Of a stretch of DNA of 64,000 nucleotides, positions 1 through 13,896 are shown in pieces. The notes beneath the pieces are model-generated. The model was not told the DNA's origin. It ran no database searches and saw only the letters and a program-made list of their open reading frames with translations. A program made the position numbers and the translations under genes. Source of the DNA: Periplaneta americana (lineage: Eukaryota > Arthropoda > Insecta > Blattodea > Blattidae). Position 1 is the first letter of the stretch. Every line of letters starts with the position of its first letter. Location of the stretch: positions 122,393,121 to 122,457,120 of the forward strand of contig NC_091125.1 of the NCBI RefSeq assembly GCF_040183065.1. The letters are read 5' to 3'.

Positions 1-176
1 CTAGAACACTTTCTGATTTTCGAGAAAAAAAGGGAGGGGTTTGAGCCCCTATTCAGCCGACATTCTAGCCGCCATAACTCCGCAGTAGGCATAGATATAA
101 AAAAAGCCGAAGAGTGCGTTTAATACAGCTCGTCGAACTCTATTTTCGATATAAAGGACAACTCTCTATCGCGGCG

Positions 177-1798
177 CGTTTTGACGGGAGAGGCCGACAA
201 ATTTTTAAAATGTTGTGATTTTGACCATCCAAAGCAGAATTTTTTCTACACAAAGAGAACGAAGCGACTCAGAGGCTGGCCCTTTTAACTGTATTATCCC
301 AGCATCTTCCCTAGTAATCACCGCAAAAATCCAGCAAATCCGACGCACTTTTTTCTATCCCCAATTTGTGGGTACCTAAATTATTTGAGTCTCCAATTCC
401 CTAAATAATGGCCATACTGAGGAACGCGTTGTGGCCCTGTAATACCTCTTGACTTACTTCTTACAGGATAGCGTCAAATTGGCAATCTAGAACACTTTCT
501 GATTTTCGAGAAAAAAAGGAGGGGTTTGAACCCCTATTCAGCCGACATTCTAGCCGCCATAACTCCGCAGTAGGTATAGATATAAAAAAGCCGAAGAGTG
601 CGTTTAATACAGCTCGTCGAACTCTATTTTCGATATAAAGGACAGCTCTCTGTCGCGGCGCGTTTGGACGGGAGAGGCAGACAAATTTTCAAAAAATGTT
701 CATTTTGACCTTCCAAAACAGACTTTTTTCTACACAAGGAAAACGAAGCGGCTCCGAGGCGCGACGTTTTAACTGTAGTATCCCACCATCTTCCCTAGTA
801 TTCACCACAAAAATCCAGCATATCCGTTGCACTTTTTTCTAGCCACAATTTTTGGGTACCTAAAATATTTGAGTCTCTAATTCCGGAAATAATGGCCATA
901 CCGAAGAACTGGGTGCGGCCCTGTATTCCCTCTTGACTTGCTTCTTACACGATAGCATTAAGATGACTATCGCGAACACTTTCTGAATTTCGAGAAAAAA
1001 AGGGAAGAGGTTTGAACCCCTATTCCGCCGACATTCTAGCCGCCATAACTCCGCAGTACGTACAGATAGAACAATGCCGATAATTGCGTTGAATAGAGAT
1101 CATTTCACTCTATCTTCAGTATATAGGAGAACTCTTTATCCCCGTGCGTTTTGACGGGAGAGGCCGACAAATTTTTAAAAAGTTGTGATTTTGACCATCC
1201 AAAACAGAATTTTTTCTACACACAGAAAACGAAGCGACTCAGAGGCTCGCCCTTTTAACTGTAGCATCCCAGCATCTTCCCTAGTAATCACCGCAAAAAT
1301 CCAGCAAATCCGTCGCACTGTTTTATAGCCCCAATTTTTGGGTACCTAAAGTATTTGAGTCTCCAATTCCGTAAATAATGGCCATACCGAAGAACGGGGT
1401 GTGGCCCTGTATCACCTCTTGACTTACTTCTTACAGGATAGCGTCAAATTGGCAATCTAGAACACTTTCTGATTTTCGAGAAAAAAAGGGGACGCGTTTG
1501 AAACCCTATTCTGCCGACATTCTAGCCGCCATAACTCCGCAGTAGGTATAATTAGAAAAAAGCCGAAGAGTGCGTTTAATACAGCTCGTCGAACTCTATT
1601 TTCGGTATAAAGCACAACTCTCTACCGTGGTCCGTTTGGACGGCAGAGGCAGACAAATTTTCAAAAAAATGGTCATTTTGACCTTCCAAAACAGACTTTT
1701 TTCTACACAACGAGAGCGAAGCGGCGCGCCCTTTTAACTGTAGTATCCCAGCATCTTCCCTAGTAATCACCACAAAAATCCAGCAAATCCCTTGCATT
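177..1798. repeat. Satellite segment duplicated at 4057-5678 (copy 1)
   Basis: This 1.6-kb stretch recurs at an offset of 3880-3881 bp (eight monomers) with almost no change. The copies share private variants such as TCCCACCATC (781 and 4662), TATATAGGAG in place of the usual TATAAAGGAG (about 1111 and 4991), and the GGACGGCAGAGG variant near 1640 and 5520. The differences I saw are one extra A in an A-run and one fewer T near the right end. This is far closer than neighbouring monomers are to each other, so the duplication or conversion is recent, or it is an assembly duplication. Confidence 0.85.
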
Positions 1799-4056
1799 TT
1801 TTTCTAGCCCCAATTTTTGGGTACCTAAAATATTTGAGTCTCTAATTCCGGAAATAATGGCCATACCGAAGAACGGGGTGCGGCCCTGTATTCCCTCTTG
1901 TCTTACTTCTTACACGATAGCATTAAGATGACTATCACGAACACTTTCTGAATTTCGAGAAAAAAAAGGGGTGGGGTTGAACCCCTATTCCGCCGACATT
2001 CTAGCCGACATATCTCCGCAGTACGTACAGAGAGAAGAATGCCGATAATTGCGTTGAATAGAGATCATTTCACTCTATCTTCAGTATAAAGGAGAACTCT
2101 TTATCCCCGTGCGTTTTGACGGGAGAGGCCGACAAATTTTAAAAATGTTGTGATTTTGACCATCCAATACAGACTTTTTTCTACACAAAGAGAACGAAGC
2201 GACTCAGAGGCTCGACCTTTTAACTGTAGCATTCCAGCATCTTCCCTAGAAATCACCGCAAAATCCAGCAAATCCGTCGCACTTTTTTCTATCCCCAATT
2301 TTTGGGTACCATATATATTTGAGTATCCAATTCCCTAAATAATGGCCATACCGAGGAACGGGTTGTGGCCCTGTATTACCTCTTGACTTACTTCTTACAG
2401 GATAGCGTCAAATTGGCAATCTAGAACACTTTCTGATTTTCGAGAAAAAAAGGGAGGGGTTTGAGCCCCTATTCAGCCGACATTCTAGCCGCCATAACTC
2501 CGCAGTAGGCATAGATATAAAAAAAGCCGAAGAGTGCGTTTAATACAGCTCGTCGAACTCTATTTTCGATATAAAGGACAACTCTCTATCGCGGCGCGTT
2601 TGGACGGGAGGCGCAGGCAAATTTTCAAAAAATGGTCATTTTGACCTTCCAAAACAGACTTTTTTCTACACGAGGAGAACGAAGCGGCTCCGAGGCGCGC
2701 CGTTTTAATTGTAGTATCCCAGCATCTTCCGTAGTAATCACCACATAAATCCAGCATATCCGTTGCACTTTTTTCTAGCCCCAATTTTTGGGTACCTAAA
2801 ATTTTTGAGTCTCTAATTCCGGAAATAATGGCCATACCGAAGAACGGGTTGCGCCCCTGTATTCCGTCTTGACTTGCTTCTTACACGATAGCATTAAGAT
2901 GACTATCGCGAACACTTTCTGAATTTCGAGAAAAAAAGGGTAGGGGTTTGAACCCCTATTCCGCCGACATTCTAGCCGCCATAACTCCGCAGTACGTACA
3001 GGTAGAACAAAGCCGATAGTTGCGTTGAATAGAGATCGTTTCACTCTATCTTCAGTATAAAGGAGAACTCTCTATCCCCGTGCGTTTTGACGGGAGAAGC
3101 CGACAATTTTTAAAAAAGTTGTGATTTTGACCATCCAAAACAGAATTTTTTCTACACAAACAGAACGAAGCGACTCAGAGGCTCGCCCTTTTAACTGTAG
3201 CATCCCAGCATCTTCCCTAGTAATCACCGCAAAAATCCAGCAAACCTGTCGCACTGTTTTCTAGCCCCAATTTTTGGGTACCTAAATTATTTGAGTCTCC
3301 AATTCCCTAAGTAATGGCCATACCGAGGAACGGGGTGTGGCCCTCTATTACCTCTTGACTTACTTCTTACACGATAGCGTCAAATTGGCAATCTAGAACA
3401 CTTTCTGATTTTCGAGAAAAAAAGGGGACTGGTTTTGAACCCCTATTCAGCCGACATTCTAGCCGCCATAACTCCGCAGTATGTATAGATTTAAAAAAGC
3501 CGAAGAGTGCTTTTAATTCTGCTCGTCGAACTCTATTTTCGGTATAAAGGACAACTCTCTATCGCGGCGCGTTTGGACGGGAGAGTTAGACAAATTTTCA
3601 AAAAATGGCCATTTTGACCTTCCAAAGCAGACTTTTTTCTACGCAAGGAGAACGAAGCGGCTCAGAGGCGCGCCGTTTTAACTGTAGTATCCCAGCATCT
3701 TCCCCAGTAATCACCACAAAAATCCAGCAAATCTGTTGCACTTTTTTCTAGCCCCAATTTTTGGGTACCTAAAATATTTGAGTCTCTAATTCCGGAAATA
3801 ATGGCCATACCGAAGAAGGGGGTGCGGGCCTGTATTCCCTCTTGACTTACTTCTTACACGATAGCATTAAGATGACTATCGCGAACACTTTCTGAATTTC
3901 GAGAAAAAAAAGGGGAGGGGTTTGAACCCCTATTCCGCCAACATTCTAGCCGCCATAACTCCGCAGTACGTACAGATAGAACAAAGCCGAAAATTGCGTT
4001 GAATAGAGATCGTTTCACTCTATCCTCAATATAAAGGAGAACTCTCTATCCCCGCG

Positions 4057-5678
4057 CGTTTTGACGGGAGAGGCCGACAAATTTTTAAAATGTTGTGATT
4101 TTGACCATCCAAAGCAGAATTTTTTCTACACAAAGAGAACGAAGCGACTCAGAGGCTGGCCCTTTTAACTGTATTATCCCAGCATCTTCCCTAGTAATCA
4201 CCGCAAAAATCCAGCAAATCCGACGCACTTTTTTCTATCCCCAATTTGTGGGTACCTAAATTATTTGAGTCTCCAATTCCCTAAATAATGGCCATACTGA
4301 GGAACGCGTTGTGGCCCTGTAATACCTCTTGACTTACTTCTTACAGGATAGCGTCAAATTGGCAATCTAGAACACTTTCTGATTTTCGAGAAAAAAAAGG
4401 AGGGGTTTGAACCCCTATTCAGCCGACATTCTAGCCGCCATAACTCCGCAGTAGGTATAGATATAAAAAAGCCGAAGAGTGCGTTTAATACAGCTCGTCG
4501 AACTCTATTTTCGATATAAAGGACAGCTCTCTGTCGCGGCGCGTTTGGACGGGAGAGGCAGACAAATTTTCAAAAAATGTTCATTTTGACCTTCCAAAAC
4601 AGACTTTTTTCTACACAAGGAAAACGAAGCGGCTCCGAGGCGCGACGTTTTAACTGTAGTATCCCACCATCTTCCCTAGTATTCACCACAAAAATCCAGC
4701 ATATCCGTTGCACTTTTTTCTAGCCACAATTTTTGGGTACCTAAAATATTTGAGTCTCTAATTCCGGAAATAATGGCCATACCGAAGAACTGGGTGCGGC
4801 CCTGTATTCCCTCTTGACTTGCTTCTTACACGATAGCATTAAGATGACTATCGCGAACACTTTCTGAATTTCGAGAAAAAAAGGGAAGAGGTTTGAACCC
4901 CTATTCCGCCGACATTCTAGCCGCCATAACTCCGCAGTACGTACAGATAGAACAATGCCGATAATTGCGTTGAATAGAGATCATTTCACTCTATCTTCAG
5001 TATATAGGAGAACTCTTTATCCCCGTGCGTTTTGACGGGAGAGGCCGACAAATTTTTAAAAAGTTGTGATTTTGACCATCCAAAACAGAATTTTTTCTAC
5101 ACACAGAAAACGAAGCGACTCAGAGGCTCGCCCTTTTAACTGTAGCATCCCAGCATCTTCCCTAGTAATCACCGCAAAAATCCAGCAAATCCGTCGCACT
5201 GTTTTATAGCCCCAATTTTTGGGTACCTAAAGTATTTGAGTCTCCAATTCCGTAAATAATGGCCATACCGAAGAACGGGGTGTGGCCCTGTATCACCTCT
5301 TGACTTACTTCTTACAGGATAGCGTCAAATTGGCAATCTAGAACACTTTCTGATTTTCGAGAAAAAAAGGGGACGCGTTTGAAACCCTATTCTGCCGACA
5401 TTCTAGCCGCCATAACTCCGCAGTAGGTATAATTAGAAAAAAGCCGAAGAGTGCGTTTAATACAGCTCGTCGAACTCTATTTTCGGTATAAAGCACAACT
5501 CTCTACCGTGGTCCGTTTGGACGGCAGAGGCAGACAAATTTTCAAAAAAATGGTCATTTTGACCTTCCAAAACAGACTTTTTTCTACACAACGAGAGCGA
5601 AGCGGCGCGCCCTTTTAACTGTAGTATCCCAGCATCTTCCCTAGTAATCACCACAAAAATCCAGCAAATCCCTTGCAT
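4057..5678. repeat. Satellite segment duplicated from 177-1798 (copy 2)
   Basis: Near-identical partner of 177-1798. At its right end, near 5690, the sequence leaves the copy-1 path and continues with the private variant GGTACCATATATATTTGAG, which otherwise occurs at about 2308. The array therefore skips roughly one monomer relative to copy 1. This looks like a recombination or template-switch junction inside the conserved block CCCCAATTTTTGGGTACC. Confidence 0.8.
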
Positions 5679-8600
5679 TTTTTCTAGCCCCAATTTTTGG
5701 GTACCATATATATTTGAGTATCCAATTCCCTAAATAATGGCCATACCGAGGAACGGGTTGTGGCCCTGTATTACCTCTTGACTTACTTCTTACAGGATAG
5801 CGTCAAATTGGCAATCTAGAACACTTTCTGATTTTCGAGAAAAAAACGGACATTCAGCCGACATTCTAGCCGCCATTACTCCGCAGTAGGTATAGACATA
5901 AAAAAACAGAAGAGTGCGTTTAATACAGCTCGTCGAACTCTATTTTCGATATAAAGGACAACTCTCTATCGCGGCGCGTTTGGACGGGAGAGGCAGACAA
6001 ATTTTCAAAAAATGGTCATTTTGACCTTCCAAAACAGACTTTTTTCTACACAAGGAAAACGAAGCGGCTCCGAGGTGCGACGTTTTAACTGTAGTATCCC
6101 AGCATCTTCCCTAGTAATCACCACAAAAATCCAGCATATCCGTTGCACTTTTTTCTAGCCCCAATTTTTGGGTACCTAAAATATTTGAGTCTCTAATTCC
6201 GGAAATAATGGCCATACCGAACAATGTGGTGCGGCCCTGTATTCCCTCTTGACTTGCTTCTTACACGATAGCATTAAGATGACTATCGCGAACACTTTCT
6301 GAATTTCGAGAAAAAAAGGGGAGGGGTTTGAACCCCTATTCCGCCGACATTCTAGCCGCAGTACGTACAGTTAGAACAAAGCCGATAAATGCGTTGAATA
6401 GAGATCGTTTCACTCTATCTTCAGTATAAAGGAGAACTCTCTATCCCCGTGCGTTTTGACGGGAGAAGCCGACAAACTTTAAAAAAGTTGTGATTTTGAC
6501 CATCCAAAACAGAATTCTTTCTACACAAACAGAACGAAGCGACTCAGAGGCTCGCCCTTTTAACTGTATTATCCCAGCATCTTCCCTAGTAATCACCACA
6601 AAAATCCAGCAAATCCGTTGCACTTTTTTCTAGCCCCAATTTTTGGGTACCTAAAATATTTGAGTCTCTAATTCCGGAAATAATGGCCATACCGGAGAAG
6701 GGGGTGCGGCCCTGTATTCCCTCTTGACTTACTTCTTACACGATAGCATTAAGATGACTATCGCGAACACTTTCTGAATTTCGAGAAAAAAAAGGGGAGG
6801 GGTTTGAACCCCTATTCCGCCGACATTCTAGCCGCCATAACTCCGCAGTACGTACAGATAGAACAAAGCCGAAAATTGCGTTGAATAGAGATCGTTTCAC
6901 TCTATCCTCAATATAAAGGAGAACTCTCTATCCCCGCGCGGTTTGACGGGAGATGCCGACAAATTTTTAAAATGTTGTGATTTTGACCATCCAAAGCAGA
7001 ATTTTTTCTACTCAAAGAGAACGAAGCGACTCAGAGGCTGGCCCTTTTAACTGTAGCATCCCAGCATCTTCCCTACTAATCACCGCAAAAATCCAACAAA
7101 TCCGTCGCACTTTTTTCTATCCCCAATTTGTGGGTACCTAAATTATTTGAGTCTCCAATTCCCTAAATAATGGCCATACCGAGGAACGGGTTGTGGCCCT
7201 CTATTACCTCTTGACTTACTTCTTACAGGATAGCGTCAAATTGGCAATCTAGAACACTTTCTGATTTTCGAGAAAAAAACGGACATTCAGCCGACATTCT
7301 AGCCGCCATTACTCCGCAGTTGGTATAGATATAAAAAAGCCGAAGAGTGCGTTTAATACAGCTCGTCGAACTCTATTTTCGATATAAAGGACAACTCTCT
7401 ATCGCGGCGCGTTTGGACGGGAGAGGCAGACAAATTTTCAAAAAATGGTCATTTTGACCTTCCAAAACAGACTTTTTTCTACACAAGGAAAACGAAGCGG
7501 CTCCGAGGCGCGACGTTTTAACTGTAGTATCCCAGCATCTTCCCTAGTAATCACCACAAAAATCCAGCATATCCGTTGCACTTTTTTCTAGCCCCAATTT
7601 TTGGGTAAATAAAATATTTGAGTCTCTAATTCCGGAAATAATGGCCATACCGAACAATGTGGTGCGGCCCTGTATTCCCTCTTGACTTGCTTCTTACACG
7701 ATAGCATTAAGATGACTATCGCGAACACTTTCTGAATTTCGAGAAAAAAAGGGGAGGGGTTTGAACCCCTATTCCGCCGACATTCTAGCCGCAGTACGTA
7801 CAGTTAGAACAATGCCGATAATTGCGTTGAATAGAGATCGTTTCACTCTATCTTCAGTATAAAGGAGAACTCTCTATCCCCGTGCGTTTTGACGGGAGAA
7901 GCCGACAAATTTTAAAAAAGTTGTGATTTTGACCATCCAAAACAGAATTTTTTCTACACAAACAGAACGAAGCGACTCAGAGGCTCGCCCTTTTAACTGT
8001 AGCATCCCAGCATCTTCCCTAGTAATCACCGCAAAAATCCAGCAAATCTGTCGCACTGTTTTCTAGCCCCAATTTTTGGGTACCTAAATTATTTGAGTCT
8101 CCAATTCCCTAAATAATGGCCATACCGAGGAACGGGGTGTGGCCCTCTATTACCTCTTGACTTACTTCTTACAGGATAGCGTCAAATTGGCAATCTAGAA
8201 CACTTTCTGATTTTCGAGAAAAAAAGGGGACTGGTTTGAACCCCTATTCAGACGACATTCTAGCCGCCATAACTACGCAGTATGTATAGCTTTAAAAAAC
8301 CCGAAGAGTGCTTTTAATTCAGCTCGTCGAACTCTATTTTCGGTATAAAGGAGAACTCTCTATCGCGGCGCGTTTGGAACGGAGAGGCAGACAAATTTTC
8401 AATAAATGGTCATTTTGACCGTCCAAAACTGACTTTCTTCTACGCAAGGAGAACGAAGCGGCTCAGACGCGCGACGTTTTAACTGTAGTATCCCAGCATC
8501 TTCCCTAGTAATCACCACAATAATCCAGCAAATCCGTTGCACTTTTTTCTAGTCCCAATTTTTGGGTACCTAAAATATTTGAGTCTCTAATTCCGGAAAT

Positions 8601-11600
8601 AATGGCCATACCGAAGAACGGGGTTCGGCCCTGTATTCCCTCTTGACTTACTTCTTACACGATAGCATTAAGATGACTATCGCGAACACTTTCTGAATTT
8701 CGAGAAAAAATGGGAAAGGGTTTGAACCCCTATTCCGCCGACATTCTAGCCGCCATAACTCCGCAGTACGTACAGATAGAACAATGCCGATAATTGCGTT
8801 CAATAGAGATCATTTCACTCTATCTTCAGTATAAAGGAGAACTCTTTATCTCCGTGCGTTTCGACGGGAGAGGCCGACAAATTTTTAAAAAGTTCTGATT
8901 TTGACCATCCAAAACAGAATTTTTTCTACACACAGAAAACGAAGCGACTCAGAGGCTCGCCCTTTTAACTGTAGCATCCCAGCATCTTCCCTAGTAATCA
9001 CCGCAAAAATCCAGCAAATCCGTCGCACTGTTTTCTAGCCCCAATTTTTGGGTACCTAAAGTATTTGAGTCTCCAATTCCCTAAATAATGGCCATACCGA
9101 AGAACGGGGTGTGGCCCTGCATCACTTCTTGACTTACTTCATACAGGATAGCGTCAAATTGGCAATCTAGAACACTTTCTGATTTTCGAGAAAAAAAGGG
9201 GACGCGTTTGAAACCCTATTCAGCCGACATTCTAGCCGCCATAACTCCGCAGTAGGTATAATTTGAAAAAAGCCGAAGAGTGCGTTTAATACAGCTCGTC
9301 GAACTCTATTTTCGGTATAAAGCACAACTCTCTACCGCGGTGCGTTTGGACGGGAGAGGCAGACAAATTTTCAAAAAATGGTCATTTTGACCTTCCAAAA
9401 CAGACTTTTTTCTACACAACGAGAACGAAGCGGCGCGGCCTTTTAACTGTAGTATCCCAGCATCTTCCCTAGTAATCACCACAAAAATCCAGCAAATCCG
9501 TTGCACTTTTTTCTAGCCCCAATTTTTGGGTACCTAAAATATTTGAGTCTCTAATTCCGGAAATAATGGCCATACCGAAGAAGGGGGTGCGGCCCTGTAT
9601 TCCCTCTTGACTTACTTCTTACACGATAGCATTAAGATGACTATCTCGAACACTTTCTGAATTTCGAGAAAAAAAAGGGGAGGGGTTTGAATCCCTATTC
9701 CGCCGACATTCTAGCCGCCATAACTCCGCAGTACGTACAGATAGAACAAAGCCGAAAATTGCGTTGAATAGAGATCGTTTCACTCTATCCTCAATATAAA
9801 GGAGAACTCTCTATCCCGGCGCGTTTTGACGGGAGAGGCCGACAAATTTTTAAAATGTTGTGATTTTGACCATCCAAAGCAGAATTTTTTCTACACAAAG
9901 AGAACGAAGCGACTCAGAGGCTGGCCCTTTTAACTGTAGCATCCCAGCATCTTCCCTAGTAATCACCGCAAAAATCCAGCAAATCCGTCGCACTTTTTTC
10001 TATCCCCAATTTGTGGGTACCTAAATTATTTGAGTCTCCAATTCCCTAAATAATGGCCATACCGAGGAACGGGTAATGGCCCTGTAATACCTCTTGACTT
10101 ACTTCTTACAGGATAGCGTCAAATTGGCAATCTAGAACACTTTCTGATTTTCGAGAAAAAAAGGGACATTCAGCCGACATTCTAGCCGCCATAACTCCGC
10201 AGTAGGTATATATATAAAAATTCCGAAGAGTGCGTTTAATACAGCTCGTCGAACTCTATTTTCGATATAAAGGACAACTCTCTATCGCAGCGCGTTTGGA
10301 CGGGAGAGGCAGACAAATTTTCAAAAAATGGTCATTTTGACCTTCCAAAACAGACTTTTTTCTACACAAGGAAAACGAAGCGGCTCCGAGGCGCGACGTT
10401 TTAACTGTAGTATCCCAGCATCTTCCCTAGTAATCACCACAAAAATCCAGCATATCCGTTGCACTTTTTTCTAGCCCCAATTTTTGGGTACCTAAAATAT
10501 TTGAGTCTCTAATTCCGGAAATAATGGCCATACCGAACAACGGGGTGCGGCCCTGTATTCCCTCTTGACTTGCTTCTTACACGATAGCATTAAGATGACT
10601 ATCGCGAACACTTTCTGAATTTCGAGAAAAAAAGGGGAGGGGTTTGAACCCCTATTCCGCCGACATTCTAGCCGCAGTACGTACAGTTAGAACAAAGCCG
10701 ATAAATGCGTTGAATAGAGATCGTTTCACTCTATCTTCAGTATAAAGGAGAACTCTCTATCCCCGTGCGTTTTGACGGGAGAAGCCGACAAACTTTAAAA
10801 AAGTTGTGATTTTGACCATCCAAAACAGAATTTTTTCTACACAAACAGAACGAAGCGACTCAGAGGCTCGCCCTTTTAACTGTAGCATCCCAGCATCTTC
10901 CCTAGTAATCACCGCAAAAATCCAGCAAATCTGTCCCACTGTTTTCTAGCCCCAATTTTTGGGTACCTAAATTATTTGAGTCTCCAATTCCCTAAATAAT
11001 GGCTATACCGAGGAACGGGGTGTGGCCCTCTATTACCTCTTGACTTACTTCTTACAGGATAGCGTCAAATTGGCAATCTAGAACACTTTCTGATTTTCGA
11101 GAAAAAAAGGGGACTGGTTTGAACCCCTATTCAGACGACATTCTAGCCGCCATAACTACGCAGTAGGTATAGATTTAGAAAACCCGAAGAGTGCTTTTAA
11201 TTCAGCTCGTCGAACTCTATTTTCGGTATAAAGGACAATTCTCTATCGCGGCGCGTTTGGAACGGAGAGGCAGAGAAATTTTCAAAAAATGGTCATTTTG
11301 ACCTTCCAAAACTGACTTTTTCTACGCAAGGAAAACGAAGCGACTCAGAGGCTCGCCCTTTTAACTGTAGCATCCCAGCATCTTCCCTAGTAATCACCGC
11401 AAAATCCAGCAAATCCGTCGCACTTTTTTCTGTCCCCAATTTTTGGGTACCTAAAGTATTTGAGTCTCCAATTCCCTAAATAATGGCCATACCGAGGAAC
11501 GGGTTGTGGCCCTGTATTACCTCTTGACTTACTTCTTACAGGATAGCGTCAAATTGGCAATCTAGAACACTTTCTGATTTTCGAGAAAAAAAGGGAGGGG

Positions 11601-13896
11601 TTTGAACCCCTATTCAGCCGACATTCTAGCCGCCATAACTGCGCAGTAGGTATAGATATAAAAAAGCCGAAGAGTGCGTTTAATACAGCACGTCGAACTC
11701 TATTTTCGATATAAAGGACAACTCTCTGTCGCGGCGCGTTTGGACGGGAGAGGCAGACAAATTTTCAAAATATGGTCATTTTGACCTTCCAAAACAGACT
11801 TTTTTCTACACAAGGAAAACGAAGCGGCTCCGAGGCGCGACGTTTTAACTGTAGTATCCCAGCATCTTCCCTAGTAATCACCACAAAAATCCAGCATATC
11901 CGTTGCACTTTTTTCTAGCCCCAATTTTTGGGTACCTAAAATATTTGAGTCTCTAATTCCGGAAATAATGGCCATACCGAAGAACGGGGTGCGGCCCTGT
12001 ATTCCCTCTTGACTTGCTTCTTACACGATAGCATTAAGATGACTATCGCGAACACTTTCTGAATTTCGAGAAAAAAAGGGTGGGGTTTGAACCCCTATTC
12101 CGCCGACATTCTAGCCGCAGTACGTACAGTTAGAACAAAGCCGATAATTGCGTTGAATAGAGATCGTTTCACTCTATCTTCAGTATAAAGGAGAACTCTC
12201 TATCCCCGTGCGTTTTGACGGGAGAAGCCGACAAATTTTAAAAAAGTTGTGATTTTGACCATCCAAAACAGAATATTTTCTACACAAACAGAACGAAGCG
12301 ACTCAGAGGCTCGCCCTTTTAACTGTAGCATCCCAGCATCTTCCCTAGTAATCACCGCAAAAATCCAGCAAATCTGTCCCACTGTTTTCTAGCCCCAATT
12401 TTTGGGTCCCTAAATTATTTGAGTCTCCAATTCCCTAAATAATGGCCATACCGAGGAACGGGGTGTGGCCCTCTATTACCTCTTGACTTACTTCTTACAG
12501 GATAGCGTCAAATTGGCAATCTAGAACACTTTCTGATTTTCGAGAAAAAAAGGGGACTGGTTTGAACCCCTATTCAGCCGACATTCTAGCCGCCATAACT
12601 CCGCAGTAGGTATAGATTTAAAAAAACCCGAAGAGTGCTTTTAATTCAGCTCGTCGAACTCTATTTGCTGTATAAAGGACAACTCTCTATCGCGGCGCGT
12701 TTGGACGGGAGAGGCAGACAAATTTTCAAAAAATCGTCATTCTGACCTTCCAAAACTGACTTTTTTCTACGCAAGGAGAACGAAGCGGCTCAGAGGCGCG
12801 CCGTTTTAACTGTAGTATCCCAGCATCTTCCCTAGTAATCACCACAAAAATCCAGCAAATCCGTTGCACTTTTTTCTAGCCCCAATTTTTGGGTACCTCA
12901 AATATTTGAGTCTCTAATTCCGGAAATAATGGCCATACCGAAGAACGGGGTGCTGCCCTGTATTCCCTCTTGACTTACTTCTTACACGATAGCATTAAGA
13001 TGACTATCGCGAACACTTTCTGAATTTCGAGAAAAAAAGGGGAGGGGATTGAACCCCTATCCCGCCGACATTCTAGCCGCCATAACTCCGCAATACGTAC
13101 AGATAGAACAATGCCGATAATTGCGTTGAATAGAGATCATTTCACTCTATCTTCAGTATAAAGGAGAACTCTTTATCCCCGTGCGTTTTGACGGGAGAGG
13201 CCGACAAATTTTTAAAAAGTTGTGATTTTGACCATCCAAAACAGAATTTTTTCTACACACAGAAAACGAAGCGACTCAGAGGCTCGCCCTTTTAACTGTA
13301 GCATCCCAGCATCTTCCCTAGTAATCACCGCAAAAATCCAGCAAATCCGTCGCACTGTTTTCTAGCCCCAATTTTTGGGTACCTAAAGTATTTGAGTCTC
13401 CAATTCCCTAAATAATGGCCATACCGAGGAACGGGTTGTGGCCCTGTATTACCTCTTGACTTACTTCTTACAGGATAGCGTCAAATTGGCAATCTAGAAC
13501 ACTTTCTGATTTTCGAGAAGAAAAGGGAGGGGTTTGAACCCCTATTCAGCCGACATTCTAGCCGCCATAACTCCGCAGTAGGTATAGATATAAAAAAGCC
13601 GAAGAGTGCGTTTAATACAGCTCGTCGAACTCTATTTTCGATATAAAGGACAACTCTCTATCGCGGCGCGTTTGAACGGGAGAGGCAGACAAATTTTCAA
13701 AAAATGGTCATTTTTACCTTCCAAAACAGACTTTTTTCTACACAAGGAGAACGAAGGGGCTCAGAGGCGCACCGTTTTAACTGTATTATCCCAGCATCTT
13801 CCCTAGTAATCACCACAAAAATCCAGCAAATCCGTTGCACTTTTTTCTAGCCCCAATTTTTGGGTACCTAATATATTTGAGTCTCTAAAAAAAAAC

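Larger units (their letters stand above)
1..13886. repeat. Satellite array, block 1 (about 482-bp monomers)
   Basis: A head-to-tail tandem array of about 29 monomers. Using the motif CACTTTCTGA as a phase marker, copies start at 7, 493, 977, 1463, 1942, 2427, 2913, 3399, 3886, 4373 and so on to 13500; the mean spacing is 482 bp (range about 471-496). Most monomers contain a GGTACC site. Two subtypes are defined by the sequence before the marker: type A (GTCAAATTGGCAATCTAG, with an XbaI site) and type B (GCATTAAGATGACTATCGCG). They mostly alternate, giving dimers near 970 bp; A-A neighbours occur at 7/493, 5344/5822 and 11094/11578, and B-B at 6293/6778. The array runs off the left edge. The repeated minus-strand frames of 60-90 codons inside it track the monomer and are not genes. 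Confidence 0.97.

Noticed and set aside
160..200. CENP-B box in the satellite
   Set aside because: GCGTTTGGACGGGAGA resembles the box, but the required spacing of TTCG, A and CGGG is not met (G instead of A three bases before CGGG).
1576..13806. Many similar minus- and plus-strand frames of 60-90 codons (CWIFVVITREDAGMLQLKGR-like)
   Set aside because: They recur once per 482-bp monomer and change with it. They are satellite sequence read in frame, with no sign of selection on protein.
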